DNA of 45,497 nt from Myxococcaceae bacterium (GCA_004173515.1 SECN01000021.1:1-45497); one strand, 5' to 3'. Counted from the first letter of the stretch, positions 16,557 through 24,942 are shown. Program-made: numbers and translations. The notes: a model not told the origin generated them from the sequence alone.

Positions 16557-17216
16557 TTACGGCAGTCTGATTTTCAGGAGGAGGTTCTTCACGTCGTCCG
16601 GAGAGATTCCCGCGGAGCGATGGCTGGGATTCTTTGCCATCGAGAAGGGATGGTACCAGGTCCGTTTCCTGGCAGCGTCGAACCGCTGTCCCCAACAGGC
16701 TTGCGTTCCTCCCTGTCGGGCGCCGCGCCTCAGGAGCCGAGAATGGAATTCGTCGCTGGCTGCCTCAAGCTCCTGCTTCAGCTTCGCCGCATCGACATCA
16801 TGCACTTCCTTCTTGGCCGTGAGTGAGCACCAGACATTCTCCTGGAAGTATTGGGATACCTCGCTGACGTAGCCATCCTTGCTGGTGTGGTCCCTGTCAT
16901 GGGAAGGGAGGTTCACCGGGATCTTGCCGTCCGAATCCTGATACTGCCTGTTGCGGGGCAGCCCGATCAGGTTCCCGCTGGCATGGATGTCCCATTTTGT
17001 AATCCAGAGGCAAGCCTCCAGATAGTCAGCCAGTGTGGGGGGAGTCTTGGGATAGTCTCCCCTGCGCTTTCCCATCGATGTCATGCAGACGATGTGATGG
17101 ACCTGGGAGTATCCTTCCCGCTTGAAGCCTCTTGAGCAGTTCTTGCGGTAGACCTCGGACGGCTCAATTTTGATTTCCCGCTTGCGCGTCTTCGCGATGT
17201 GCTTTGAAAGGCTCAT
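16557..17216 (-). CDS. Stand-alone HNH/EndoVII-fold nuclease toxin (AHH-like)
   Basis: The 219-residue protein carries an x-H-H motif (V39-H40-H41-I-V) followed by H78-A-S-G-N82-L-I-G-L-P-R and L-P-S-H106-D-R-D-H110, the order and spacing of AHH/WHH-type toxins with an HNH/EndoVII fold: a general-base His, an Asn/His that shapes the metal site, and a final His. The N-terminus is Lys/Arg rich and lacks any trafficking domain or signal peptide, so the toxin would need an adaptor or carrier for delivery. The C-terminal 80 residues are helical. It is encoded between the ketosynthase-like gene (16 bases upstream) and Imm11. I infer DNA or RNA cleavage in a target cell. Confidence 0.7.
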   Translation of the reverse strand: MSLSKHIAKTRKREIKIEPSEVYRKNCSRGFKREGYSQVHHIVCMTSMGKRRGDYPKTPPTLADYLEACLWITKWDIHASGNLIGLPRNRQYQDSDGKIPVNLPSHDRDHTSKDGYVSEVSQYFQENVWCSLTAKKEVHDVDAAKLKQELEAASDEFHSRLLRRGARQGGTQACWGQRFDAARKRTWYHPFSMAKNPSHRSAGISPDDVKNLLLKIRLP

Positions 17217-17232
17217 GGGGACCCTTGCTGTG

Positions 17233-18342
17233 TCAGTGCCGCAAACCCTGCTCGGTGGGAACCCGATCCAGGATGATCCCCGAGCGATGTCCGTCATCGC
17301 CGGAGGACAAGACCAGGGCGTGGTCTCCTCTGCTGTACTTGCGCGCGAAGGCGCGTGCGGCGAGGCAGACCGCCAGGAGGGGGGATGCAGCGCCCGTTTC
17401 GCCAAAATTCAGCGCGGGGATCCGCTGGGCCCACGCTTCCATGCCGCACCACTCCTGCGTCCGAACACGTGTGTGACCCCACTCGCTGGCCCGGAAGTTC
17501 TCACCATTGAGGTCGAGGTAGAGATCTCCCGCCGTGGCTTCGCGCGCGTCCGCTTGGACCAGGGCCTGCGTGAGGACCTCCGCCAGTGCCCTGCCGGTCG
17601 GTGGGGACTTCGCGGCGAGGCAGTGTGGCTCCTGGGCGATGACTGGGTCGAAAAGCAATCCGTGTGGCCGCACGCCGCGCCCTCGCACCGAATCGTACCG
17701 CTCAAGGAGGATGGCGACGCCGGCCTCTCCCGGCATGAAGCCAACCGGGTGGTCGGGCGTTTTGAGGCGACGCTGGTCCAGCAGCCGTTCGGTGCGCTCC
17801 GGGGACACCAGCGAATCGCAGGCCAGTACCAGCGCCGTGTCGCATTGTCTGGCGCGCAGTCGACGAGCGGCTTCGGCCAGCGCCCGGACCGTCCCACCGC
17901 GCTCCTCGCACGATAGGTGGATCGATCCAGGAGGAAGGGCCCAGCCTGTCTCCTCCTGAAGTCGCCCCATCATTCGCTGGGCGACATCCAGAGGCGCCCA
18001 GGGCGTGTCCAGCCCCACTTCACTGGAAAGGCACAGGAACGCCTCGAGCCGCCCCTGCTTCCAACCGGGCGTCAGGCCGTTCATGTCGCCCAGGGCCGCC
18101 ACCCCGAGCTGCACGAGTCGCCCCAGCCCTTCAAATCCGTACGTCAGGGGGCCTGCGGCGTGGCCGACGAGCGGGGCGGGGACACGCGTCTCCTCATCGA
18201 TGCAGGAGCAACCCGGGAGTTCATGGGCCATGGAGATCCCTGCGCGAGCTGCCGCTGCGGCCTGGACGATCCCCCCCAGCGAGGTGGCGGCCCCCATGGC
18301 GCTGAGAGCGATGCTGCCTGATCTCGTGCGAGATGCATGCAT
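17233..18342 (-). CDS. Beta-ketoacyl synthase-fold protein lacking the catalytic triad
   Basis: The 369-residue protein has thiolase-like/ketosynthase features: R-A-L-A-E-A-A-R-R-L-R-A-R-Q-C-D-T-A-L-V-L with A-C-D-S, F-M-P-G-E-A-G-V-A-I-L-L-E-R, and a closing A-L-V-L-S-S-G-D-D-G-H. Aligned by eye to FabF, the nucleophile Cys falls on R148 (C145 is nearby but out of register), the H-G-T site reads N279-G-E-N, and the K-S-x-x-G-H site reads N-F-G-E-T-G-A-A (312-319). The Cys-His-His set therefore seems lost and condensation activity is unlikely. It heads the toxin-immunity operon, 16 bases before the nuclease gene. A chaperone, adaptor or acyl-binding role in toxin loading is possible (inference). 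Confidence 0.7.
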   Translation of the reverse strand: MHASRTRSGSIALSAMGAATSLGGIVQAAAAARAGISMAHELPGCSCIDEETRVPAPLVGHAAGPLTYGFEGLGRLVQLGVAALGDMNGLTPGWKQGRLEAFLCLSSEVGLDTPWAPLDVAQRMMGRLQEETGWALPPGSIHLSCEERGGTVRALAEAARRLRARQCDTALVLACDSLVSPERTERLLDQRRLKTPDHPVGFMPGEAGVAILLERYDSVRGRGVRPHGLLFDPVIAQEPHCLAAKSPPTGRALAEVLTQALVQADAREATAGDLYLDLNGENFRASEWGHTRVRTQEWCGMEAWAQRIPALNFGETGAASPLLAVCLAARAFARKYSRGDHALVLSSGDDGHRSGIILDRVPTEQGLRH

Positions 18343-18437
18343 GTGCCAGCCCCGGGATGCAATGAATGGCTTGTGCCGTCCTACTGACTCCTGCTGAGTC
18401 TGCCACACATCCCTGGCGTGCCGTGAAGGAGGATTCG

Positions 18438-18581
18438 ATGCTGGCCCCCCGGATGTCTGACCTGGCGCCGCGCTTCGCCACCCTCGGCCACATGATGAAG
18501 CCTGTGAAGCTGCCGCAGCCCAAGACCGGGGCGCTGACCGGGACACGCCCGTGTTCGGGCACGGGCCCTCCTCCTTCGTGA
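18438..18581 (+). CDS. Possible 47-residue ORF with a strong ribosome binding site
   Basis: An optimal AAGGAGG (18426-18432) lies 5 bases before an ATG that opens a 47-codon frame starting M-L-A-P-R-M-S-D-L. The product is basic and Pro-rich and resembles nothing I know. It lies in the 341-base gap between the divergent ketosynthase-like gene and the beta-helix gene. It may be a small protein, a leader peptide, or the stump of a lost gene that kept its ribosome binding site. No other gene is visible in this gap. Confidence 0.3.
   Translation: MLAPRMSDLAPRFATLGHMMKPVKLPQPKTGALTGTRPCSGTGPPPS
18547..18566 (+). terminator. Possible hairpin upstream of the beta-helix gene
   Basis: Seven-base arms GCCCGTG and CACGGGC with a 6-base loop fall near the end of the small ORF at 18438-18581. 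This could be a terminator or attenuator. The evidence is the dyad alone. Confidence 0.3.
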
Positions 18582-18683
18582 GGCAACTCCTCGTCCTTCC
18601 TGGGGAATCCCGAGAAACCGGCCAGCCCCTATCCGCGTCCAGGTCGGCTCCCCTATGCTCTCGCGCGAGGGGGATACATATCG

Positions 18684-21458
18684 ATGGAATTGAGAAAGCC
18701 TGTACGGCTCGCGTCATCGCTGAGCCCGTTGGTCGTTCTGGCCTTGCTGTGTCTGGCCGTTCCGGCGCATGCGCGTGACTGGTTCGTTCGCGCGGGGGCT
18801 GCCGCTGGCGACGGTTCGCGGGAGAAGCCCTTTGCCGACCCCTGGATGGCGCTCGAGCGTGTCGAGGCGAACGACAAGGTGCATGTCTCCGCCGGCCGGT
18901 ATTTCGGCAAGCTGGAGAAGGGGAACTGGGTGCTCCAGTTTCCGGGCGTCGAACTGATCGGCGGCTACGACGCGAACTTCAAGGAGCGCAATCCCTGGAA
19001 GAACGCGACCGAGCTCACCTGGCGCAAGGGCGCCGCCAACCGGCCGGACATCTCGCTCGCGCGGGTCAGCACCAGCATCGAGCGCGACACCGCCGGTGCC
19101 ACCATCGATGGCTTCCTCATCGACATGCAGGATTATTACGACTACGGGGGCGAGGGCGGGAACTTCGACCCGAAGGCGCTCCAGCGCAACGGCGCGGTCG
19201 ACCTGGCGAAGGGTGGCATCCTGCGCAACTGCTTGATCGTCAATTCGATCAACGCGGTGCGGACGTCGCCAGGGGCCGTGGTCGAGAACAACGTCATCGT
19301 GAACTCCATCTTCGCGGCGGTGCTCTCCAAAGGCGGTGGCGACCACGATGTGCCCGTGACGATCCGCGGCAACACGGTTGCCTTCGTGTGGGCGACCCAG
19401 GCCATCGCGGAGGGCGGTCCGGAGGGCGCTGGCATCGACGTGACGAACAAGGCGCTCGTGGAGAACAACCTCATCGTCCACTCCGACAACCACGGCGTGC
19501 AGGTGACGGTGCCTTCGAAGGTCACGTTCCAGGGCAACGCCTTCTGGCGCAACCTCTACTCGAACGTCACCTTCTATTATCAGGGCAAGAAGTCCTCGCT
19601 GGATGACTCGGACATCGGGGAGGCGGAGGACGCCGGCTTCGCCAAGGCCGCCGGCAACGTCGCGGTCGATCCAAAGCTCCCCTTCGACTCCGCCTGGTAT
19701 GAGAAGTTCACCCGTCGCGTCATGCCCGGGAAGAAGTTCGACGCGAAGGCCTGGGAGGAGACGCGGACGGGCGCGGGCTTCTCCGCGCAGGGTGAGCCGG
19801 CCGATGTCTTCGCCCCCGCGTACCCGCCCCAGGCGGTCGCCGCGCTCATCGCGCCGAAGAACCCTGCCGTGAAGCAGGGCGCACGCGCGAAGACCCTGCC
19901 GGTGAGCTTCTCCGCGGCCTCCACGACGACGGCGGTGAAGCCCTATGCGAAGGTCGGCCTTGAGAGCTTCGCCGCGAACCCGAAGGGGTACGACGGCAAG
20001 GACATCCAGGTCATCGTCGGTGTGCAGGGGGTGGCCAATCCGGACAATGGTCCCGCCGGCACTTCTCGCGAGACGCACAAGGCCGTCTTCCTCACCGACG
20101 CGAAGGGCGAGTCCCGCACCCCCGGCTTCTTCAAGAAGGGCACGGCGGTCGAGCGCGGCATCGACGCCATCCCGAACTACGGCTCGGGCCCGCCGCGCGA
20201 CCTCTTCGTCGTGCGGGGCACCGCGCGCTACCGCGAGGTGGGCTACCCGAAGCAGACCCTCGTCATCGACGCCATCGAACCGTTCGAGAAGGAGGTCGTC
20301 GCGTCCGAACGTCCGAAGGGGCGGGACTGGTTCGTGCGCGCCGGGGAGAGTGGGGGCGACGGCTCGCGGGAGAAGCCCTTCCGCGACCCCTTCCAGGCCA
20401 TCGACCAGGCGGGCAGGGGTGACCGCATCCTCGTGGCCACGGGGGAGTACGGCGGCAAGTTGAAGAGCGGGAAGTGGGTCGTCGACGGCAAGCAATACCT
20501 TGCGTTGCTCGGAGGCTGGGACCGGGACTTCAACAAGCGCGACCCCTGGAACACGCCGAGCCTCTTCTCCTGGCCGTCGGACTCGAAGACCTCTCCGCAG
20601 GGCTACCTCTTCGAAGGCAACGGCGACCACACCGGCCTCCTCGTGGATGGCTTCGTCTTCGACCGACGCACGTTGAACCGCTACGACGCGGACGGCTTCA
20701 TCGACCTGAACAACTCGCCCGACGACGCGCACATCTGGCTGTCGTCGCCGGAGTCCGTGATCCGCAACTGCACCTTCGTCAACGGTGCCGGTTCGGCGGT
20801 GCGGATGAGCAACGCGGTCACGTTCGAGAACAACATCGTGGTCAATGTCTTCAATGAGGCCATCCGCGTCACGGGTGGCTTCGGCACCCGGCCGGCGCAG
20901 GTGCATGACAACACCCTCCTGTTCGTCTGGAACCGGAGCCGCCCTCATGATGGTTCAAGCTCGACGGGCAGCGGGCTCGCGCTGACCGGCAACGCCCCGG
21001 CGGTGGTGGATGGGAATGTGTTTCAGTACATCGACAACTTCGCGGTGCGCGCTGAGTCACGCCTGAACGAACTCGTGCTCACGAACAACGCGTTCTTCCG
21101 GAACTGGGCGGCGCTCCGTTCGACGCAGGGCACGCCGCCGCCGACGGTGGATGAGAAGTCGATGCAACTGCTCGCCGACCTTCCCTTCAAGAAGGCGGAG
21201 GGGAACGTGGTCGCGGACGGTGGCTTCGACATCGACCCCGCATTCTATGCGAGCTGGTTCGCGCGGACCTCGCAGTTGACCAGTCTGTTCACCCCCGAGG
21301 AGTGGAGCCAGATTGCTCCCAAACAGGCGGGGGGCGAGGCGGCGAAGCCGGGCGTGGGCCGCGCGCTCGACTGGAAGGCGGCGGCGAAGCTGTTTCCGAA
21401 GAATGCCCAGGTGAGGGGCGCACGCCCGAAGAAGCTGGAGACCGGGAGCGAACGATGA
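18684..21458 (+). CDS. Exported right-handed beta-helix protein with internal duplication
   Basis: The 924-residue protein has a signal peptide (about 1-30, V-V-L-A-L-L-C-L-A-V-P-A-H-A) and two copies of one module, opening R-D-W-F-V-R-A-G at residues 31 and 547. Each copy has a G-D-G-S-R-E-K-P-F opening, an L-x-G-G-Y/W-D sheet, and parallel-beta-helix rungs such as I-R-N-C-x-x-V-N, V-E-N-N-V-I-V-N and V-H-D-N-T-L-L-F-V-W (DUF1565/pectate-lyase-like). An OB-like stretch of about 120 residues (about 410-535) separates them. No polysaccharide-lyase catalytic set is evident. The stop overlaps the next start (ATGA), so the two exported proteins are translationally coupled and probably act together. 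Confidence 0.8.
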   Translation: MELRKPVRLASSLSPLVVLALLCLAVPAHARDWFVRAGAAAGDGSREKPFADPWMALERVEANDKVHVSAGRYFGKLEKGNWVLQFPGVELIGGYDANFKERNPWKNATELTWRKGAANRPDISLARVSTSIERDTAGATIDGFLIDMQDYYDYGGEGGNFDPKALQRNGAVDLAKGGILRNCLIVNSINAVRTSPGAVVENNVIVNSIFAAVLSKGGGDHDVPVTIRGNTVAFVWATQAIAEGGPEGAGIDVTNKALVENNLIVHSDNHGVQVTVPSKVTFQGNAFWRNLYSNVTFYYQGKKSSLDDSDIGEAEDAGFAKAAGNVAVDPKLPFDSAWYEKFTRRVMPGKKFDAKAWEETRTGAGFSAQGEPADVFAPAYPPQAVAALIAPKNPAVKQGARAKTLPVSFSAASTTTAVKPYAKVGLESFAANPKGYDGKDIQVIVGVQGVANPDNGPAGTSRETHKAVFLTDAKGESRTPGFFKKGTAVERGIDAIPNYGSGPPRDLFVVRGTARYREVGYPKQTLVIDAIEPFEKEVVASERPKGRDWFVRAGESGGDGSREKPFRDPFQAIDQAGRGDRILVATGEYGGKLKSGKWVVDGKQYLALLGGWDRDFNKRDPWNTPSLFSWPSDSKTSPQGYLFEGNGDHTGLLVDGFVFDRRTLNRYDADGFIDLNNSPDDAHIWLSSPESVIRNCTFVNGAGSAVRMSNAVTFENNIVVNVFNEAIRVTGGFGTRPAQVHDNTLLFVWNRSRPHDGSSSTGSGLALTGNAPAVVDGNVFQYIDNFAVRAESRLNELVLTNNAFFRNWAALRSTQGTPPPTVDEKSMQLLADLPFKKAEGNVVADGGFDIDPAFYASWFARTSQLTSLFTPEEWSQIAPKQAGGEAAKPGVGRALDWKAAAKLFPKNAQVRGARPKKLETGSER

Positions 21459-23572
21459 AGACCCTGACCCTGGCGCTGCTTGCGCTCCTCGTCGCCGCGC
21501 CCGCGTGGGCGGATGAAATCGACGACCGGGTGCGTGCGATTGACGACAACCTCTCCCGCATCAAGGACAAGCTCGACGGCATCGTCTCGGATTCGAACTC
21601 CAGCGACATCGACTCCGCGCTCGACTACCTGAACACGGTCAAGAGCGAGGTGGACCGGCTCAAGTCGCTGGACCCGCAGAGCGACCCTGGCAAGTCGATG
21701 GCCTATTACTACCCTGACTGGATTCCGAAGTTCCGGGAGTCGGCGCAGGCCCTGAAGCGGATGAAGGACTTCCAGGTGAAGGCCGACGAGTCTCGGCTGG
21801 CCGAGCGCTGCACGGAGGCGGACCGGAACCTGAAGGCCTTCATGCAGAACTTCGTGGAGCGGAAGGATCCGAACGGGGTCTCGAAGATCTCCGAGGAGGC
21901 CGACAAGGTCGGGCGCCAGTACTCCGACGAGTACAAGCGCATGCAGGAGGTCCACGGCGAGATGGACCGGGCCCGGGGGAGCGCGAGGTACTTTTCCGAG
22001 TCCCAGGGACGTTGGTCGGACGTGAAGAGCGAGCTCTACGACGGCGTGAGCGACATCTGGGATCGCTGGACGCGCCGGATGGAGGAGACGAAGACGAAGT
22101 GCCAGGAGCTGGCGAAGGGGCGTGAATCCGACGCCGTGAAGGACGCGCTCGCGAAGCTCGGGGACAGCAGCCGGGCGCGCAAGGAACTCACCGACAGGAT
22201 CAACCAATCCCTGGACCAGGCAGCGGGCGCGCTCTCGGGGGCCGGGGCTCGCACCGGCACGTCTGAGCTCGACTCCACGCTGGGCTACAGCACCGACATC
22301 GCGACCCAGCTCGAGCAGCTCAAGGGCATCCGAGGCGAGGACGACACCGCGAAGAAGATGACCGACGTCTGGCCGGACAAGAACAAGGAGTTCCGCCGTT
22401 CGGTGGAGCTGCTCAAGCAGGTGAAGCCGCAGCAGTTCTCGTTCGATTCAATCCAGGCGTCGTGCAAGACGACCGAGGATCAGCTCATGGGCACGGTGCG
22501 GGCCTACCTGGGCGCCCCGGATGATGCCGACGAGGGCGTCAAGGTCGTCACCGAGCGGGCGGAGAAGCTCGCCACGGAGACGCGTCAGCAACTGGAAGCC
22601 GCGGAGCGGAAGTACAGCGAGCAGGAGCGGCTCCTGGAGGAGGCGAAGCGCTTCTCCTTCGACGAAGGCCGCTGGCGGACGGTCCGTGACCGCGTCCAGG
22701 AGACGGCGACGGCCATGCAGCGGCACATGCGCTCCAGGCTCGACGAGTCGAAGTCCGTGTGCGGCAAGCTCTTGCAGGGCACCAACAACCCGGACGTCGT
22801 GAATGCGCTCAAGGTGCTGAAGGACCGCGACCTGCTGGTGAAGACGACCCTGGAGCGCGTCGCCCGGGACTACGAGGAATGGAAGAAGGAGCGCCGGGGC
22901 CTGAAGCCTGGGGGAAGGTTCCGTCAGGAGAGCGCGGAGAAGCTCCTCCAGGCCTTCTGTGATCAGGACGAATACCAACTCGCGGACCGCGTGCAGCGCG
23001 TCGCCGACGAGGTGGCATCCGTGATGGGCAACCTGCAGCGCCAGTACCTCGACCGGCTCAAGCGGATGCTCGACGACGTGAAGGCCGTGGAGTCCACCAA
23101 GAACCCGACGCTCAAGGCCGAGGTGAACCGCCAGAAGCGGAACATGACCGCGACCTACAAGCGCCTCGAGGATGCGGGCAACCTTGGGATCCTGCGCGGC
23201 AGGAACAACCCGCTGGTGAACATGTACCTGGAGAACGGCAACAAGAAGCACCTCGCGCTCCAGACCGGCTGCACGGCGATGGAGTACGAGATTCCGGGGG
23301 GGCGCATCGACTGCGTGAACGTCTCGGATGGCTCGTGTGAGGTCATCGAGATCAAGCCCAACAGCGCCAGTGGGCGCACCGCGGGCGAGGCGCAGATCGC
23401 CAGCCGGAAGTCCGTGCTCGAGGACCTGTACCGGAACAACAAGCTGGGGGGCCTGATGCAGCGCTGCGTGAAGGATGGCAGCCTGAACATCCGGTACCTG
23501 GTGAAGTACTACGAGTACTGCCCCGTGGGGATCGCCAACATCGACGTGCAATCGGAGGAGGCGGACGAGTAG
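21455..23572 (+). CDS. Exported coiled-coil protein with C-terminal PD-(D/E)XK-like motif
   Basis: The 705-residue protein has a clear signal peptide (T-L-A-L-L-A-L-L-V-A-A-P-A-W-A, about 1-19) and then about 580 residues of charged helices with coiled-coil character and an internal repeat (R-F/Y-S/F-x-x-x-G-R-W-x-x-V-K/R, near 22000 and 22650). The last 100 residues change to a compact Cys-containing domain: M-E-Y-E-I, then R-I-D619-C-V, then C-E-V-I-E632-I-K634-P, then a helix with G-E-A-Q. The D-x12-E-x-K pattern followed by an A-x-Q helix matches the restriction-endonuclease-like nuclease core. I infer a possible nuclease or nuclease-derived domain, unusual in an exported protein. It is coupled to the beta-helix gene. 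Confidence 0.65.
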   Translation: MKTLTLALLALLVAAPAWADEIDDRVRAIDDNLSRIKDKLDGIVSDSNSSDIDSALDYLNTVKSEVDRLKSLDPQSDPGKSMAYYYPDWIPKFRESAQALKRMKDFQVKADESRLAERCTEADRNLKAFMQNFVERKDPNGVSKISEEADKVGRQYSDEYKRMQEVHGEMDRARGSARYFSESQGRWSDVKSELYDGVSDIWDRWTRRMEETKTKCQELAKGRESDAVKDALAKLGDSSRARKELTDRINQSLDQAAGALSGAGARTGTSELDSTLGYSTDIATQLEQLKGIRGEDDTAKKMTDVWPDKNKEFRRSVELLKQVKPQQFSFDSIQASCKTTEDQLMGTVRAYLGAPDDADEGVKVVTERAEKLATETRQQLEAAERKYSEQERLLEEAKRFSFDEGRWRTVRDRVQETATAMQRHMRSRLDESKSVCGKLLQGTNNPDVVNALKVLKDRDLLVKTTLERVARDYEEWKKERRGLKPGGRFRQESAEKLLQAFCDQDEYQLADRVQRVADEVASVMGNLQRQYLDRLKRMLDDVKAVESTKNPTLKAEVNRQKRNMTATYKRLEDAGNLGILRGRNNPLVNMYLENGNKKHLALQTGCTAMEYEIPGGRIDCVNVSDGSCEVIEIKPNSASGRTAGEAQIASRKSVLEDLYRNNKLGGLMQRCVKDGSLNIRYLVKYYEYCPVGIANIDVQSEEADE

Positions 23573-23585
23573 CGCGGTTCGTCGA

Positions 23586-23617
23586 GGCGGAGCCGGCTCA
23601 TGTTTACCGGCTCCGCC
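23586..23617. terminator. Bidirectional hairpin terminator between convergent genes
   Basis: Perfect 11-base arms GGCGGAGCCGG and CCGGCTCCGCC with a 10-base loop lie between the stops at 23572 and 23637. Confidence 0.8.
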
Positions 23618-23636
23618 GAGCCTCGTCCGGGACCTG

Positions 23637-24254
23637 TCAGGGCCGACCGAAGTCCTGCACCCAATAGCCGTAAGAGCTGCCCGGCACGGTGTATTGACCC
23701 ACGCCCACATGGAGATGGGCGGGGTTCATGATGTTGTTGCAATCGCGGGAATTGGCCATCCATGCGTCCACCACGGAGGCCGCAGTGCTGATGTAGCCAG
23801 CGGCGATGTTCTCCTCCGCGTACGAAAGTGGCGTGTAGCCCGCGTGGGTGATCCGCCGCAGGGGCGTCCAGCCGCTTTGGCCGATAGTGCTGAAGTAGCC
23901 CAGCGTGCCCATGTCCATGGCGTGATTCCGCGCGGAGCAGTTCAGGCGCGACTCCAAGGTGAGCGGAGGCACCGGCGGTTTCGCCACACCACCACAGATG
24001 GCTCCCGTCGCACGTTTCTGGTTGGCGAGTGCAATCACTGCCTGCTCCAGCTCGACCGAGAAGCCGGATGAGAAGGCAATCGAAATACAGTAGCCGGGGA
24101 CCGTGGTGGTCGACTGGCTCTCGACCGTTCTCAGGTCGTCGGTGGGAAGGACCGTGTTGTCGTTGCTGGGCGTGGTCGTGGGGGTGGCATCACAGCCACC
24201 CAGCAGGGCGGCGCCCAGGAACACCAGGGACAGGGAACGGGAGGCGACGGTCAT
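23637..24254 (-). CDS. CAP-domain (SCP-like) lipoprotein
   Basis: The 205-residue protein has a lipoprotein signal ending A-L-L-G-G-C (C21), a Thr/Ser/Asn-rich linker to about residue 65, and then a bacterial-type CAP domain: L-A-N-Q-K-R-A-T-G-A at the start, L-N-C-S-A-R-N-H-A-M-D-M with H114, a Y-A-E-E-N-I-A-A-G motif in place of the usual G-E-N-I, W-M-A-N-S-R-D-C-N-N-I-M, and H-V-G-V-G-Q-Y near the end followed by Y-G-Y-W-V-Q-D-F-G. It belongs to the CAP subgroup with an H-x-x-N-I-M/L motif. The partner or substrate is unknown. It converges on the beta-helix/coiled-coil operon. Confidence 0.87.
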   Translation of the reverse strand: MTVASRSLSLVFLGAALLGGCDATPTTTPSNDNTVLPTDDLRTVESQSTTTVPGYCISIAFSSGFSVELEQAVIALANQKRATGAICGGVAKPPVPPLTLESRLNCSARNHAMDMGTLGYFSTIGQSGWTPLRRITHAGYTPLSYAEENIAAGYISTAASVVDAWMANSRDCNNIMNPAHLHVGVGQYTVPGSSYGYWVQDFGRP

Positions 24255-24399
24255 ATGAGGGGGCTCTTTCAGCAGGAGGAGAAGTCTGGTTGTTCAGATA
24301 TTCCTACTTTCAAGGACTCAAGTGAAGGTTCTCGGCGCGGAGTGGGTCCCTGGGTTTCCTTGCGGACACAAATGACCGTTGCCGCCAGCGTCGAGGCGA

Positions 24400-24843
24400 C
24401 TACTTCGCCTTCGCCGGGGCGAAGTCGAACGGCTTGTCCTGGGCAATGAGCATCACGCACTCCGACTCCGGCGCGCACTGGTTGCGGTGCACCACCTTGC
24501 CGGGCTGGTCCCAGGTGCTGCCGGCCTCGACGGCGCCGGCCGGGGTGACGCCGTCGCTGGTGTTCGTCATCCGGCCCTTCACCAGCACCCCGTGGTAGTC
24601 GGCGGAGTGGGTGTGCTGCCCCGAGTCGAACCCGGCGGGAAACTTCATCAGGAGCGCGTACGGGCCCTTCTTCATGTCGCCCCAGAGGACGTGCACCGAC
24701 GGGCCTCCGGGCATCATCTCCGTCCAGGTGAGCTTGTCGTACGAGGTCTGCTGGAACGCCGCTGCCTCCTTGCCCTTCGCGGTGGCGAGACCGAAGGCGG
24801 AGACGACGACGAGCGCGGCGGCGAACTTGGAAAGGGTCTTCAC
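24400..24843 (-). CDS. Exported cupin-like protein (DUF4437-type)
   Basis: The 147-residue protein has a signal peptide (S-K-F-A-A-A-L-V-V-V-S-A-F-G-L-A-T-A) and one cupin barrel. The metal motif reads H-T-H-S-A-D-Y-H-G-V-L-V-K-G (G-Q-H-T-H in strand C with a later His), after a W-x-E-M-M-P-G-G-P-S-V-H-V-L-W-G-D opening typical of DUF4437-like cupins. The start is GTG 24843, with GAGGAG about 8 bases before it. It is transcribed divergently from the LysR-type gene at 24936 across 92 bases, the classical arrangement of a LysR regulator and its target. Confidence 0.82.
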   Translation of the reverse strand: MKTLSKFAAALVVVSAFGLATAKGKEAAAFQQTSYDKLTWTEMMPGGPSVHVLWGDMKKGPYALLMKFPAGFDSGQHTHSADYHGVLVKGRMTNTSDGVTPAGAVEAGSTWDQPGKVVHRNQCAPESECVMLIAQDKPFDFAPAKAK

Positions 24844-24895
24844 GGTGGGAACTCCTCGGTGGAAGCGACGCCGGGAACAATGGCGACGAGGGCCC

Positions 24896-24942
24896 TCTGC
24901 GAAAATGCCCGTTTCCGCAGGGCTCCTCTGCAAGAATGCAGA
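24896..24942. promoter_or_regulatory. Candidate LysR operator region between divergent genes
   Basis: Two dyads sit side by side. CTGCGAAA...TTTCCGCAG spans about 24898-24920 (one bulged base), and TCTGCA-AGAA-TGCAGA spans 24927-24942 with perfect 6-base arms, overlapping the LysR start codon. Both share CTGC/GCAG half-sites. Placement inside the divergent LysR-cupin gap fits autoregulation, but the sites were found by eye only. Confidence 0.4.

Noticed and set aside
16557..17405. Longer version of the xHH nuclease starting at 17405
   Set aside because: The extra 63 residues would overlap the ketosynthase-like gene and are its shadow frame; ATG 17216 fits the 16-base gap.
18321..18334. ATCTCG-TG-CGAGAT dyad near the start of the ketosynthase-like gene
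   Set aside because: It falls inside the first codons and is short; it could arise by chance in GC-rich sequence.
18714..20948. Minus-strand frame of 744 codons opposite the beta-helix gene
   Set aside because: It consists of Arg/Val/Ala/Asp/His-rich shadow sequence, while the plus strand has a signal peptide and beta-helix repeats.
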